A model generated the notes under the pieces. It did no database searches and was not told the origin of the DNA. It saw only the letters and a program-made list of their open reading frames with translations. 64,000 nt of DNA from Sphingomonas sp. LR60 (GTDB lineage: Bacteria > Pseudomonadota > Alphaproteobacteria > Sphingomonadales > Sphingomonadaceae), in assembly GCF_036855935.1 (NCBI RefSeq), contig NZ_JASPFK010000001.1, forward strand, positions 3,758,986 through 3,822,985, in the 5' to 3' direction. The position numbers were made by a program, and so were the translations under genes. This document shows, piece by piece, positions 55,725 through 64,000 of this stretch. Numbering within the stretch: position 1 is the first letter of the stretch; every line of letters starts with the position of its first letter.

Positions 55725-57647
55725 TCAGCGGGGCGCAAGTAGCCGATCGAGACCGGTTTCCCCGGTGCCGATCTTCTGAAGGCGCGGGTAACGCAAGCCA
55801 TTATGATAGTCGAGTGCTGCACTGCGAAAGCGATCGCCTTGCTTCACCGTCAACGGGATGGCCGTCTTCGTGCCCTTTGCGGCGGTGATCGCGGCCTTCA
55901 GTTTGTCGGCGCTATACGCCGCGCCATCGACCGCGACGATCTGGTCGCCCACCGTGAAGCCTGCCTTGAAGGCGGGGCTGTCCCAGGTAACGCCGGTCAG
56001 CGTGCCCGAGGAGTCGACGACCATCCCGCCCGAATAGGTCAGGTTGGTCGACTTCGACGTGGTTTCGGCGGCCTTGAACGATGACGTCGGCGTCTCGCTA
56101 TAGGACAATTGGTAGCCGTTGCGCGCGAATCCGTCGATCGGCGCGCCCGCGGCATGTTCGGTCAGCCGGCGCTGCAGATACCCCGCCCAATCCCAAGGCA
56201 CGATCCCGTTCAGCGTCTTGGCGACATCGTCGACCGTATAGGTCACCTCGCCCCAGTCACCGTCGCGGATGCCGAAGAATGCCTTGGCGAAGTCGTCGAT
56301 CGACTTTGCGCCGCCCGATTTCTCGCGCAGCAGCGAATCGACGTCCATCCAGACCAGCAGCCCTTCGTTGTAATAGTCCTCGCTGCGCTGCCAGCTGCCC
56401 CAGCCCTTCGGTCGGCGCTGCGAGATCACCGGATCGTTGGTGGTGTCGACCAGCGACCGCCATTGTCGCGCGGGCTGGCTGTCGTAGAGCGCCATGATCG
56501 CAGCATATTGATCGAGCGTGTCCTGCTTGCTGACCAGGCCCGAGCGCGCCTGGAGCACATAGCCCCAGAACTGCGTCTGCCCTTCATAGACCCACAGCAG
56601 CGACCCGCGCATCGGGGTGCGGAAGTCGGGGGTCCACAGGTCCGCGCCGCGCCGGAACTTGCCGTCCCAGCTATGCGTGAATTCGTGCGGCAACAGGTTG
56701 CGGCGGCCCGGGCCGTCGTTCCACTTGATGAAATAACCCGGCGTCACGCCATTCTCGCTCGAGCGGTGGTGCTCCAGCCCGATCCCGCCGAGCTTGTCGG
56801 TGATCGACAGCAGGAATTCGTATTTGTCGTAATGCTGCGCACCGAACGTCTTCACCGCCTGGTCGACCAGCCGCTGGTGCCCGGCGATCTGCTCGGGGGT
56901 GGCGGCCAGCTCGGCGGGATCGTCGGCGAAGACGTTCAGGTTGACGCGCGGGGACAGCGGCCAGACCTTGCCATACTTGCCCGCCAGCACCGGCGAGTCG
57001 ACCAGCACCTCGTAATTGGTCGTGTCATACGTGTAGGTCGATCCCGCCTTCTTCGCCGGGATCGCGCCTGCCGCGGTCCAGCCATCGGGATATTTCACCG
57101 TCATCTGCACTGGGATCTGCCGCGTGAAATAACCGGCCGGGTAGAGGCTCAGCGAATTGGGCTGGAGCGAGATCATCGTCGGCGTCATCACGATCCGACC
57201 CTGATTGGTCTGCGTCGCCGAGATGAACTGGAACTTGGCTTCGATCGTCTTCGCGCCTGCGGGCACGTCGATGTGGAAGGCATAGACGTCGACCGGATCG
57301 CGCGTCCACTCCACCCGCTTGCCGTTCGCGGTCAGGGTCAGTCCGGCCAGCTTCTCGATTTCGCCGCGCGGGCTATGCGCGCCGGGTAGCCACTTGGGGA
57401 ACAGCAACACCATAGGCCCGGCCTGCGGCACCGCGATCGTCTCGGTAACGCGGAAGATGCCCTGCGACGGATCGCTGGCATCGACGTTCAGCTTGAGCGT
57501 GCCGGGGAAGCGCACGTCGCGCGCGGCGGGGATGGTGTCGACGAACGGCACCGGCTGCGGTGCGCTGTTGCCGGCAGGCACTTGCGCGACGAGCGGCGTG
57601 AGGGCGACGGAGGCGAGAAGGGCGGCGGACGCAAAACGGGCGATCAT
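55725..57647 (-). CDS. M61-family metallopeptidase with PDZ domain
   Basis: About 640 residues from ATG 57647. The signal peptide is MIARFASAALLASVALTPLV. The N-terminal beta domain is followed by the zinc motif HEFTH near residue 319 (NLLPHEFTHSWDGK) and the third ligand region LLWVYEGQTQFWG, then a PDZ domain (about 540-610, AFKAGFTVGDQIVAVDGAAY). Glycyl aminopeptidases of this family act in the periplasm. Apparently monocistronic. Confidence 0.92.
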   Translation of the reverse strand: MIARFASAALLASVALTPLVAQVPAGNSAPQPVPFVDTIPAARDVRFPGTLKLNVDASDPSQGIFRVTETIAVPQAGPMVLLFPKWLPGAHSPRGEIEKLAGLTLTANGKRVEWTRDPVDVYAFHIDVPAGAKTIEAKFQFISATQTNQGRIVMTPTMISLQPNSLSLYPAGYFTRQIPVQMTVKYPDGWTAAGAIPAKKAGSTYTYDTTNYEVLVDSPVLAGKYGKVWPLSPRVNLNVFADDPAELAATPEQIAGHQRLVDQAVKTFGAQHYDKYEFLLSITDKLGGIGLEHHRSSENGVTPGYFIKWNDGPGRRNLLPHEFTHSWDGKFRRGADLWTPDFRTPMRGSLLWVYEGQTQFWGYVLQARSGLVSKQDTLDQYAAIMALYDSQPARQWRSLVDTTNDPVISQRRPKGWGSWQRSEDYYNEGLLVWMDVDSLLREKSGGAKSIDDFAKAFFGIRDGDWGEVTYTVDDVAKTLNGIVPWDWAGYLQRRLTEHAAGAPIDGFARNGYQLSYSETPTSSFKAAETTSKSTNLTYSGGMVVDSSGTLTGVTWDSPAFKAGFTVGDQIVAVDGAAYSADKLKAAITAAKGTKTAIPLTVKQGDRFRSAALDYHNGLRYPRLQKIGTGETGLDRLLAPR

Positions 57648-57731
57648 CGGGGCTCCCAAAGGACAGGGTGACTGACCCGGTTAATCAGCCCACGCTGCCC
57701 GCGTCCAGCCCCCCGCCGTCACTTCGCGCCG

Positions 57732-58382
57732 TCAGTTCGCGCCGAGCACGTTGATGCTGAACGCGATCACGCCAAGGTTGAAGACGAAGCCGGCGAGGCA
57801 TTGCCCGAGCACCGCGCGCCGCACCGTTCCCGATCGGATCGAGACGTCGGAGGTCTGGAAGGTCATGCCCAGCGTGTAGCTGAAATATACGAAGTCCCAG
57901 TAATCGGGCGTGTCGGTCCCCGGAAAGTCGATCCCGCCCGCATCCTTTCCGTCGTCGCCCGGCATATAGAACAAGTGCGCATAATGCAGCGCATAGACCA
58001 TGTTCGAGAACAGCCACGCCAGCGCCAGCGTGACGATCACCAGCAACCGCGTCGGATCGCTCTGCCGCCCCTGCAATTCCTCGTGCACCGCGGTCAGGAT
58101 CACCAGCATCACCGCCGCTGTGATCGCGAGCAGCAAGGTGCGGTTGGCGTCGTTCGCCTGTGCGACGACGCGCATCTGCGCCGGGCTGTCGTGGCGCGGC
58201 AGCCGGATCATGCTCAGCAGGAAGACGATCGCGGCGAGATCGAAGCCCGCCATCGCCGCGCGCCCGCGGCCGAGCGGCGGCCACAGCGCCGCGACCGCGA
58301 CGACCAGCACCACCGTGAACAGCACGAAGCGCGGCGGTGCGATCCGCCGCCCCAACCCCCACCAGTGCGCGTGATTATCCAT
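57732..58382 (-). CDS. DUF1345 membrane protein
   Basis: 216 residues from ATG 58382, five to six membrane helices. [16 protein letters not shown] and [20 protein letters not shown] are the DUF1345 signature. The function is unknown. It is divergent from hisS with only 52 bases between start codons. Confidence 0.85.
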   Translation of the reverse strand: MDNHAHWWGLGRRIAPPRFVLFTVVLVVAVAALWPPLGRGRAAMAGFDLAAIVFLLSMIRLPRHDSPAQMRVVAQANDANRTLLLAITAAVMLVILTAVHEELQGRQSDPTRLLVIVTLALAWLFSNMVYALHYAHLFYMPGDDGKDAGGIDFPGTDTPDYWDFVYFSYTLGMTFQTSDVSIRSGTVRRAVLGQCLAGFVFNLGVIAFSINVLGAN

Positions 58383-58434
58383 GCGAACAGCCGCTAGCGC
58401 GCGCGATCGTCCGCGACTAGATGCGCACCTTCTT

Positions 58435-59658
58435 ATGGCCCGTATTCCCACTCCACAGCGCGTGCGCGGCACGCAGGACATCTTCCGCGACGAGCAGCGC
58501 CGCTTCGCGCACGTGCTCGACACCTTCGACCGCGTCCGCCGGCTTTATTGCTTCGAGCGGATCGAGGTGCCGGTGTTCGAGGACACGCAGGTCTTCGCGC
58601 GCTCGATCGGCGAAACAACCGATGTCGTCTCGAAGGAAATGTACACCTTCCCCGACAAGGGCGACGACCTGCTGACGCTGCGTCCCGAGTTCACCGCCGG
58701 GATTGCGCGCGCGTACATCACCAACGGCTGGCAGCAGTTCGCGCCGCTCAAGCTGGTCACCAGCGGCGCGGTGTTCCGCTACGAACGCCCGCAAAAGGGC
58801 CGCTATCGCCAGTTCCACCAGATCGACGCCGAGATACTCGGCGCGCCCGAGCCCGCGGCGGATGTCGAGCTGCTGACGCTCGCCGATCAGTTGCTTCAGG
58901 AACTGGGCGTCGCCGAGGGCGTGACGCTGCAACTCAACACGCTTGGCGATGCCGCGACCCGCGATACATGGCGCGATGCCCTGGTGGCGCATTTCGAAGC
59001 GCATCGTGGCGAGCTGTCTGAAGACAGCCTGATCCGGCTCGACAAGAATCCGCTGCGGATCCTCGACAGCAAGGACCCGCGTGACCGCCCGATCGCCGAC
59101 GCCGCGCCGGGCATCGACGCTTATATGAGCGCCGAGGCGGGCGCATTCTTCGAGAGCGTGCAGAAGGGTTTGCAGGCGGCAGGTGTCGGGTTCCAGCGCA
59201 ACGAGCGGCTGGTGCGCGGGCTCGATTATTACCGTCACACCGCATTCGAGTTCGTCACCGACCGGCTCGGCGCGCAGGGCACGGTGCTGGCCGGCGGACG
59301 CTATGACGGTCTGGTCGAGAGCCTCGGCGGCCCGGCGACCGCGGGGGTCGGCTGGGCGGCCGGCGTCGAGCGGTTGGCAATGCTGCTGGAGGAGCCCGCG
59401 GCAGCGCGGCCCGACGTGGTGCTGGTGGTCGAAAACGACGCCGCGCACATCGAAGCGGTCGCGACGCTCGCGAAGCTGCGTCGCGCCGGCGTGGCGGCCG
59501 AACTGGTGGCGACCGGCTCGCCCAAGAAGCGCTACGACAAGGCGCTCAAGCTGGACCCGGCCGAGACGCTGACCTTTGCGATGGATAGCGACGCGGTCAC
59601 GACGCGCGGGCGCGTGCTGCGCGGCGACAACTCGCGCGTCGCCGAGGTTCTCGCGTGA
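58435..59658 (+). CDS. hisS: Histidyl-tRNA synthetase
   Basis: 407 residues, class [22 protein letters not shown] starts the catalytic core; motif 2 is [20 protein letters not shown]; the His-specific peptide is [13 protein letters not shown]; motif 3 is [12 protein letters not shown]; the C-terminal anticodon domain starts near 320. ATG 58435 was chosen over an upstream frame extension. Confidence 0.97.
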   Translation: MARIPTPQRVRGTQDIFRDEQRRFAHVLDTFDRVRRLYCFERIEVPVFEDTQVFARSIGETTDVVSKEMYTFPDKGDDLLTLRPEFTAGIARAYITNGWQQFAPLKLVTSGAVFRYERPQKGRYRQFHQIDAEILGAPEPAADVELLTLADQLLQELGVAEGVTLQLNTLGDAATRDTWRDALVAHFEAHRGELSEDSLIRLDKNPLRILDSKDPRDRPIADAAPGIDAYMSAEAGAFFESVQKGLQAAGVGFQRNERLVRGLDYYRHTAFEFVTDRLGAQGTVLAGGRYDGLVESLGGPATAGVGWAAGVERLAMLLEEPAAARPDVVLVVENDAAHIEAVATLAKLRRAGVAAELVATGSPKKRYDKALKLDPAETLTFAMDSDAVTTRGRVLRGDNSRVAEVLA

Positions 59659-59675
59659 ACCTGCGACTCTTCCGT

Positions 59676-59767
59676 CATGCCGGACTTGTTCCGGCATCCA
59701 CCCTGCCGCCAGTCCCTCGAGCGGTGAAGATGCGGAACCGTGAACCCCGAAACACGTCCGGGGTGAC
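59676..59767. repeat. REP-like inverted repeat between hisS and prfA
   Basis: Arms CGTCATGCCGGACTTGTTCC (about 59676) and the partial inverse CGAAACACGTCCGGGGTGACG (about 59747), of the GTCA...TGAC bounded family. Confidence 0.55.
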
Positions 59768-59782
59768 GACTGGGACGCGCGC

Positions 59783-60859
59783 ATGACCACCATCTCGATC
59801 GACCGCATCCGCCAGATCGAGGCGCGCCGCGACGAACTCGCCGCGCAGATGGCGACCGGCAATCTCGACGGCGACCGCTTCGTGGCGGTGTCGAAGGAAT
59901 ATGCCGAACTCGAACCCGTCGCGCAGGCCGCCAGCGAGGTGCGTCGGCTGCGCCAGGAGGCCGAAAGCCTCGCCTTCATGGCGAGCGACGCCGACGCCGA
60001 ATTGCGCGCGATGGCCGAGGAAGAGTTGCGCGACAACCGTGCCGCGCTCGACGCCGCCGACCGCCAGCTCGCGCTGGCCCTTCTCCCGCGCGACGCCGCC
60101 GATCAGCGCTCGGCGATGCTCGAGGTCCGCGCCGGCACCGGTGGTGACGAGGCGGCGCTGTTCGCGGGCGATCTGTTCCGCATGTACCAGCGCTATGCCG
60201 AGGGGCAGGGCTGGCGCGTAGAGCTGATCTCCGCCTCCGACAGCGATGCCGGCGGCTATAAGGAAGTCGTCGCGAGCGTCACCGGCTCGGGTGTGTTTGC
60301 AAAGCTCAAGTTCGAAAGCGGCGTCCACCGCGTCCAGCGCGTTCCGGCGACCGAAAGCGGCGGACGCATCCACACTTCGGCGGCGACCGTGGCGGTGCTG
60401 CCCGAGGCCGAGGACGTCGACGTACAGATCGATGAGGCCAAGGACCTGCGCATCGACGTCTATCGCTCGTCGGGGCCGGGCGGGCAGTCGGTCAACACCA
60501 CTGACTCGGCGGTGCGGATCACTCACTTGCCGACCGGGCTGGTAGTGATCCAGCAGGACGAAAAGTCGCAGCACAAGAACAAGGCCAAGGCGCTCAAGGT
60601 GTTGCGGACGCGGCTCTACGAGGCGGAACGCGAGCGGCTGGCCGCGGAACGCTCGGGAACGCGCAAGGCGATGGTCGGCTCGGGCGATCGCTCGGAACGC
60701 ATCCGCACCTACAATTTTCCGCAGGGGCGCGTAACCGACCATCGCATCAACCTGACGCTACACCGCTTGCCGGAGATACTGGCGGGGGAAATGAACGAGC
60801 TGATCGGCGCGTTGATCGCCGAGGACGAAGCGGAACGGCTGGCGACACTGGAGGCGTAG
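59783..60859 (+). CDS. prfA: Peptide chain release factor 1
   Basis: 358 residues. The stop-codon recognition P-x-T motif is PAT in [14 protein letters not shown], and the catalytic GGQ is in [17 protein letters not shown], the site methylated by PrmC encoded downstream. It lies between hisS and prmC, the usual sphingomonad order. Confidence 0.97.
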   Translation: MTTISIDRIRQIEARRDELAAQMATGNLDGDRFVAVSKEYAELEPVAQAASEVRRLRQEAESLAFMASDADAELRAMAEEELRDNRAALDAADRQLALALLPRDAADQRSAMLEVRAGTGGDEAALFAGDLFRMYQRYAEGQGWRVELISASDSDAGGYKEVVASVTGSGVFAKLKFESGVHRVQRVPATESGGRIHTSAATVAVLPEAEDVDVQIDEAKDLRIDVYRSSGPGGQSVNTTDSAVRITHLPTGLVVIQQDEKSQHKNKAKALKVLRTRLYEAERERLAAERSGTRKAMVGSGDRSERIRTYNFPQGRVTDHRINLTLHRLPEILAGEMNELIGALIAEDEAERLATLEA

Positions 60860-61100
60860 CGAGTCTTGCCGCGTGCCGCGGCAAGACTCGCGCAAGCCCG
60901 GCCGGCGGGGCAGCGCCCCGTCCGACGACGCGGCTTTGCCGCGGCGCTGTCCTACACCTGCGCGGTCACGCTATCCTCATGCCTCTAAGTCAGAACGGTC
61001 CCGCCCATGCCCCATCGTCATTGCGAGCGCAGCGAAGCAATCCAGGGTTGTCACCGGCACGCGATGGATTGCTTCGCTACGCTCGCCGGGACCGGCGTGC

Positions 61101-61152
61101 GGCGAATGTTGAAACACCATGCCACCGTCTCAACATTCACAACATTCGCGCG
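61101..61152. repeat. Hairpin with duplicated CAACATTCACAACATTCGCG, copy 1
   Basis: AATGTTGAAAC (from 61105) pairs with GTCTCAACATT, then ACAACATTCGCG follows. A 25-base stretch at 61126-61150 is identical to 61380-61404 in copy 2. Confidence 0.75.
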
Positions 61153-61358
61153 CTGCGCTCGTATTGGGGGCCAATCGGGAGCCACGCCAAACCACCGTCG
61201 CCCCGGCCTTGAGCCGGGGTCCCGCTTCTTGCCGACCGAAGTAAAGCGGGACCCCGGCTCAAGGCCGGGGTGACGAAAGTGGTTGGTATAACGGCCTTCT
61301 GTCGACAGGATCGCCCGCTTCCGACCGTTCGTCCAACCACCCGAAATCCCCAAATGCC

Positions 61359-61404
61359 AATGTTGAGAAACCTCGCTATCGTCTCAACATTCACAACATT
61401 CGCG
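61359..61404. repeat. Hairpin with duplicated CAACATTCACAACATTCGCG, copy 2
   Basis: AATGTTGAGA (61359-61368) pairs with the inverse TCTCAACATT (61382-61391), followed by CACAACATTCGCG. It ends 14 bases before the prmC ATG, overlapping its ribosome-binding region. Confidence 0.75.
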
Positions 61405-61418
61405 CCGGCCCGCCCTGC

Positions 61419-62240
61419 ATGACCACCCCCCGCAACGCCCTTCGCGAGGCCGCAGCGCGCTTCGCCTTCTCGCCCACCGCGCGGCTCGACGCCGAGCTGC
61501 TGCTCGCCCATGCGCTCGGCATCGAGCGCAGCCGCCTGCTGCTCTCGCTCGACGATTACGCCGTCCCGCCCGCTTTCGGCGACCTCGTAGACCGTCGCGC
61601 GCGCCACGAACCGGTCGCCTATCTCACCGGCACGCGGGCCTTCTGGACGATCGACCTTCAGGTAGGCCCCGGAGTCCTCATCCCGCGTGCCGATAGCGAG
61701 ACGCTGATCGAGGCCGCGGTTGAACATTTCGCGGGGACGAACGGCCCGCGCCGCATTCTCGATCTCGGGACCGGCCCAGGCACCTTGCTGCTTGCCGCGC
61801 TCGATCAATGGCCGGCGGCGACGGGGCAGGGCGTCGACGCCTCGCCGGCCGCACTTGATTATGCCCGCCGCAACGCCGCGGCGCTCGGCGTTGCGGATCG
61901 AGCAAAATTCACTGCCGGCGATTGGGCGGAGGGATTGGAAGAGCGTTTCGACCTCATCCTCACCAACCCGCCTTATATCGAGACGGCGACGACGCTGCCC
62001 GACGAAGTCGCCCGCTATGAACCCGCCGCCGCGCTCTTTGCCGGAAGCGACGGTCTCGACGATTACCGCCGCATCGCCACGCAGCTTCCGGCGTTGCTGG
62101 CCCCCGGCGCGGTCGCGTGCGTGGAGATCGGCGCAACGCAGGGGCAGTCCGCCGCAGCCTTGTTCCGCGCGGCGGGATTGTCGGTCACAGTCCGCCGCGA
62201 TCTGGGTGATCGCGATCGCTGTCTGGTGGTCACGCCTTGA
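61419..62240 (+). CDS. prmC: Release factor glutamine methyltransferase
   Basis: 273 residues. An N-terminal helical domain, then the SAM-binding loop ILDLGTGPGTLLLAAL and the catalytic NPPY in LILTNPPYIETATTL, the motif that methylates the GGQ glutamine of release factors. It is downstream of prfA as expected but separated by a 559-base repeat-rich gap. Confidence 0.95.
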   Translation: MTTPRNALREAAARFAFSPTARLDAELLLAHALGIERSRLLLSLDDYAVPPAFGDLVDRRARHEPVAYLTGTRAFWTIDLQVGPGVLIPRADSETLIEAAVEHFAGTNGPRRILDLGTGPGTLLLAALDQWPAATGQGVDASPAALDYARRNAAALGVADRAKFTAGDWAEGLEERFDLILTNPPYIETATTLPDEVARYEPAAALFAGSDGLDDYRRIATQLPALLAPGAVACVEIGATQGQSAAALFRAAGLSVTVRRDLGDRDRCLVVTP

Positions 62241-62487
62241 AATTGGCGGGGCGACGCCCAATATTTTGCTTTGAGAACGGCGCCCGCGCGTCTAGAGACG
62301 GCGCAGGGGCTCGTGAACTCACCGACATGCGTTGGATGGCGCGCCTGCCCTCCCTTCGTCATCAGCCGCTGCAGTCCGGTGGCCATGGCAGGCCCGCGTT
62401 ACCGAACAGGTCGCGGCGCCGGGGAACGATTGCACCCCGTGCTTCGGGAGCGAATGCCGGTTTTGGTTCAAGGACGAGGACAGTGAA

Positions 62488-63308
62488 TTGATCAACAACC
62501 GTCAGAACGGTCGCCGTCGCGGCCGTGGTGGTGGCCAGCAGCGTCAGGGTGGCGGCGGCGGCCATGGACAGCGTGACAGCGGCAACCGGATCGACAGTCG
62601 GGCGCGCGGCAACGCGCCGCAGTTGCTCGAAAAGTACAAGAACATGGCCCGCGATGCGCAAATGGCGGGCGATCGCGTCAACACCGAATATTATCTGCAG
62701 TTCGCGGATCATTATTTCCGTGTCCTCGCCGACCAACGCGGCCGCACCGACGATCAGCCGATGCGGCGTCAGCGCGACGACTTCGACCAGTTCGACGACG
62801 ATGATTTCGGCGACGAGGGTGAGTCGATCCGCGCCGAGGAGCAGTCGCGCAGCAACGAGGCCGAGAACGCCCCGCGTAACGATCGCTTCCGGGATCAGCG
62901 TCCGCAGCGTGACGACCGGCAGCGTGACGATCGTCCGCGCGACGACCGGCAACGTGACGACCGGCAACGCGAGGACCGGCAACGTGACGATCGCCCGCGT
63001 GGCGACCGCCAGCGCGATAACCGTCCCGCGTTCGTCGAGCAGCAGCAACAGCCTGAGCAGCCGTTCGCTGCCGACGCCGAGGTGAATGCCGCGCCGGTCG
63101 ACGAAGAAGCCGCACCGCGTCGTCGTCGCGCTCGCAAGCCGCGCGAAGAAGCTGCACCGGTCGAGCATGCGCCGGCGTTCGACGCCGACCGGCTCCCCCG
63201 GCGCTTGGTGCGACCGCCGACTCAGTGTCCGGCGAGGAAGGCGAGGCGCCCAAGCCGCGCCGTCGTCGCGTACGGGCGACCTCCGCCGAGGCTGCCGCGG
63301 CAGAATAA
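62488..63308 (+). CDS. DUF4167-domain protein, frameshifted at 63195-63199
   Basis: TTG start at 62488 with GAGGA upstream (INNRQNGRRRGRGGGQQRQG). The conserved DUF4167 core is NAPQLLEKYKNMARDAQMAG with VNTEYYLQFADHYFRVLADQ. A long charged tail of RDDRQ repeats follows. After one added base in the CCCCC run at 63195-63199 the frame continues PALGATADSVSGEEGEAPKP and ends ATSAEAAAAE, 273 residues in total. Gly/Arg-rich ends suggest nucleic-acid binding; the function is unknown. Confidence 0.82.
62905..63025 (+). repeat. In-frame tandem repeats coding RDDRQ/RDDRP
   Basis: Seven to eight imperfect 15-base units of the form CGTGACGACCGGCAG within the DUF4167 gene. Copy number is likely to vary between strains. 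Confidence 0.8.
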
Positions 63309-63329
63309 GGCGCTCCTGCTCTGCAAGCG

Positions 63330-63365
63330 GACGGCCGGCGTTCCCAGGTGGGAGCGCCGGCCGTC
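63330..63365 (+). terminator. Strong hairpin after the DUF4167 gene
   Basis: Arms GACGGCCGGCG and CGCCGGCCGTC with an inner TCCC/GGGA extension, 21 bases after the corrected stop. It is followed only by a modest T stretch (TCGTCGTTTG). Confidence 0.65.
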
Positions 63366-63450
63366 GTCGTTTGGCGACGCTTGTTTTTACGCGCAAAGCG
63401 GCGATGATGTGGTGGCGACGAACGATCGCAGACATCATCGGAGAGGGATC

Positions 63451-63891
63451 ATGACGATCGCAGCCATTCTCATGCAGAAGGGGGCGGACGTCGTCTCCAT
63501 CCCCGCCGACGCCACGGTCTCCGATGCGAACGCCGCTCTGGCGCAGCATCGGATCGGCGCGCTCCCCGTGATTGGCGAGGATGGCGCGGTGCGCGGGATC
63601 TTCTCCGAACGCGACATGGTCCGCCTGCTTGCGGAAGGCGGCGCCGATGCAACAGCGCTGCTGGCGACCCCTGTGGCATCGGTCATGACCGCCGAACCGC
63701 TGACCGCGACGCGGGATGACTCGATCCTCGCAGCGCTGTCGTTGATGACGCACCGGCGAATCCGCCATCTTCCAATCGTCGAGCAGGGCCGATTGATCGG
63801 GATCGTATCGATCGGCGATCTCGTCAAACACCGTATCGACCGCATCGAGGCCGATGCAGCGGCGATGCGCGACTACATTCAGCAGGCGTGA
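63451..63891 (+). CDS. CBS-domain pair protein
   Basis: 146 residues made of two CBS motifs: the first contains HRIGALPVIGEDGAVRGIFS with ERDMVRLLAE, the second contains HRRIRHLPIVEQGRLIGIVS with IGDLVKHRI. CBS pairs bind adenine nucleotides and sense energy state. A stand-alone form with no enzyme domain. GGAGAGG lies just before the ATG. Its partner is unknown. Confidence 0.9.
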   Translation: MTIAAILMQKGADVVSIPADATVSDANAALAQHRIGALPVIGEDGAVRGIFSERDMVRLLAEGGADATALLATPVASVMTAEPLTATRDDSILAALSLMTHRRIRHLPIVEQGRLIGIVSIGDLVKHRIDRIEADAAAMRDYIQQA

Positions 63892-63988
63892 TTCGCCCTT
63901 CGTGACGAACGCAAGACAGATTGCGGCAGAAAAAACGGCGCATTTCTGCGGAGTTCCCGTTGCCGCGACATAAAATTGCAAAAAGTGT

Positions 63989-63994
63989 TTGACG
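63989..63994 (+). promoter_or_regulatory. Possible -35 element for a gene beyond the window
   Basis: TTGACG preceded by an A/T-rich stretch (ATAAAATTGCAAAAAGTG). The -10 would fall outside the window, so this cannot be confirmed. Confidence 0.3.
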
Positions 63995-64000
63995 CCTGTG

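Larger units (their letters stand above)
60860..61418. other. 559-base gap between prfA and prmC: palindromes and a duplicated 25-mer
   Basis: No credible gene. It holds a CATTGCGAGCGCAGCGAAGC element and its inverse (about 61015-61090), a GTCGCCCCGGCCTTGAGCCG pair (about 61195-61275), and two hairpins that each end in the same sequence containing TCAACATTCACAACATTCGC (61101-61152 and 61359-61404). Confidence 0.8.

Noticed and set aside
62905..63025. A CRISPR-like repeat array
   Set aside because: The units are contiguous, in frame and coding (RDDRQ), with no spacers.

Overview
The window is high-GC alphaproteobacterial chromosome, almost certainly from a sphingomonad (Sphingomonas or a close relative). 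The basis is the feoAB/COQ9 neighbourhood, the argH-lipoprotein-lysA block, the order hisS-prfA-prmC-DUF4167, the many REP-like palindromes and the character of the proteins. No rRNA, tRNA, CRISPR array, insertion sequence or prophage was seen.

Layout. 1-12305 is housekeeping: the end of metW, a receiver protein facing an HWE histidine kinase, ssb, feoB-feoA with a Fur-like box, a COQ9-family protein, an EamA exporter, a TlpA-like lipoprotein, argH, a small LptM-like lipoprotein, lysA, a short siroheme synthase and a CorA/ZntB transporter. 12429-49531 is a compact flagellar island. Its minus-strand operons are fliK-L-M-N-O-P-Q-R-flhB-fliD-fliS, a sigma-54 activator followed by fliE-F-G-H-I-J, an SLT-domain gene followed by flhA-fliA and a 46-residue acidic protein, a PomA/MotB-like pair followed by flgA, and flgM-flgN. 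Its plus-strand genes are the flagellin fliC, flgB-C-D-E-F-G-H-I-J, flgK-flgL and motA-motB. 49646-64000 returns to housekeeping: an acyltransferase, ispG, two small unknowns, an EamA exporter, a GNAT acetyltransferase, an SMR transporter, a TfoX-domain protein, ppa, an M61 peptidase, a DUF1345 protein, hisS, prfA, prmC, a DUF4167 protein and a CBS-domain protein.

How the flagellar genes work together. The island encodes the basal body, export apparatus, switch, hook, cap, flagellin, FlgM/FliA control and two different stator pairs. Four sites match the sigma-54 -24/-12 consensus with exact spacing, upstream of flgB, fliK, the SLT-flhA-fliA operon and the PomA-like operon. A well-spaced FliA (sigma-28) site precedes fliC and a weaker one precedes flgM. 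This fits a cascade: sigma-54 plus the activator switch on hook, basal-body and export genes including fliA; FliA then drives flagellin; FlgM holds FliA until the hook is built. No chemotaxis genes, flhF or flhG are present here.

Quality warning. Nine genes (HWE kinase, TlpA-like, fliM, fliL, fliF, flgM, flgI, an EamA exporter, DUF4167) are each broken by one single-base indel, mostly in homopolymers. Each is restored to a family-typical protein by a one-base correction, so uncorrected sequencing errors are more likely than real pseudogenes.
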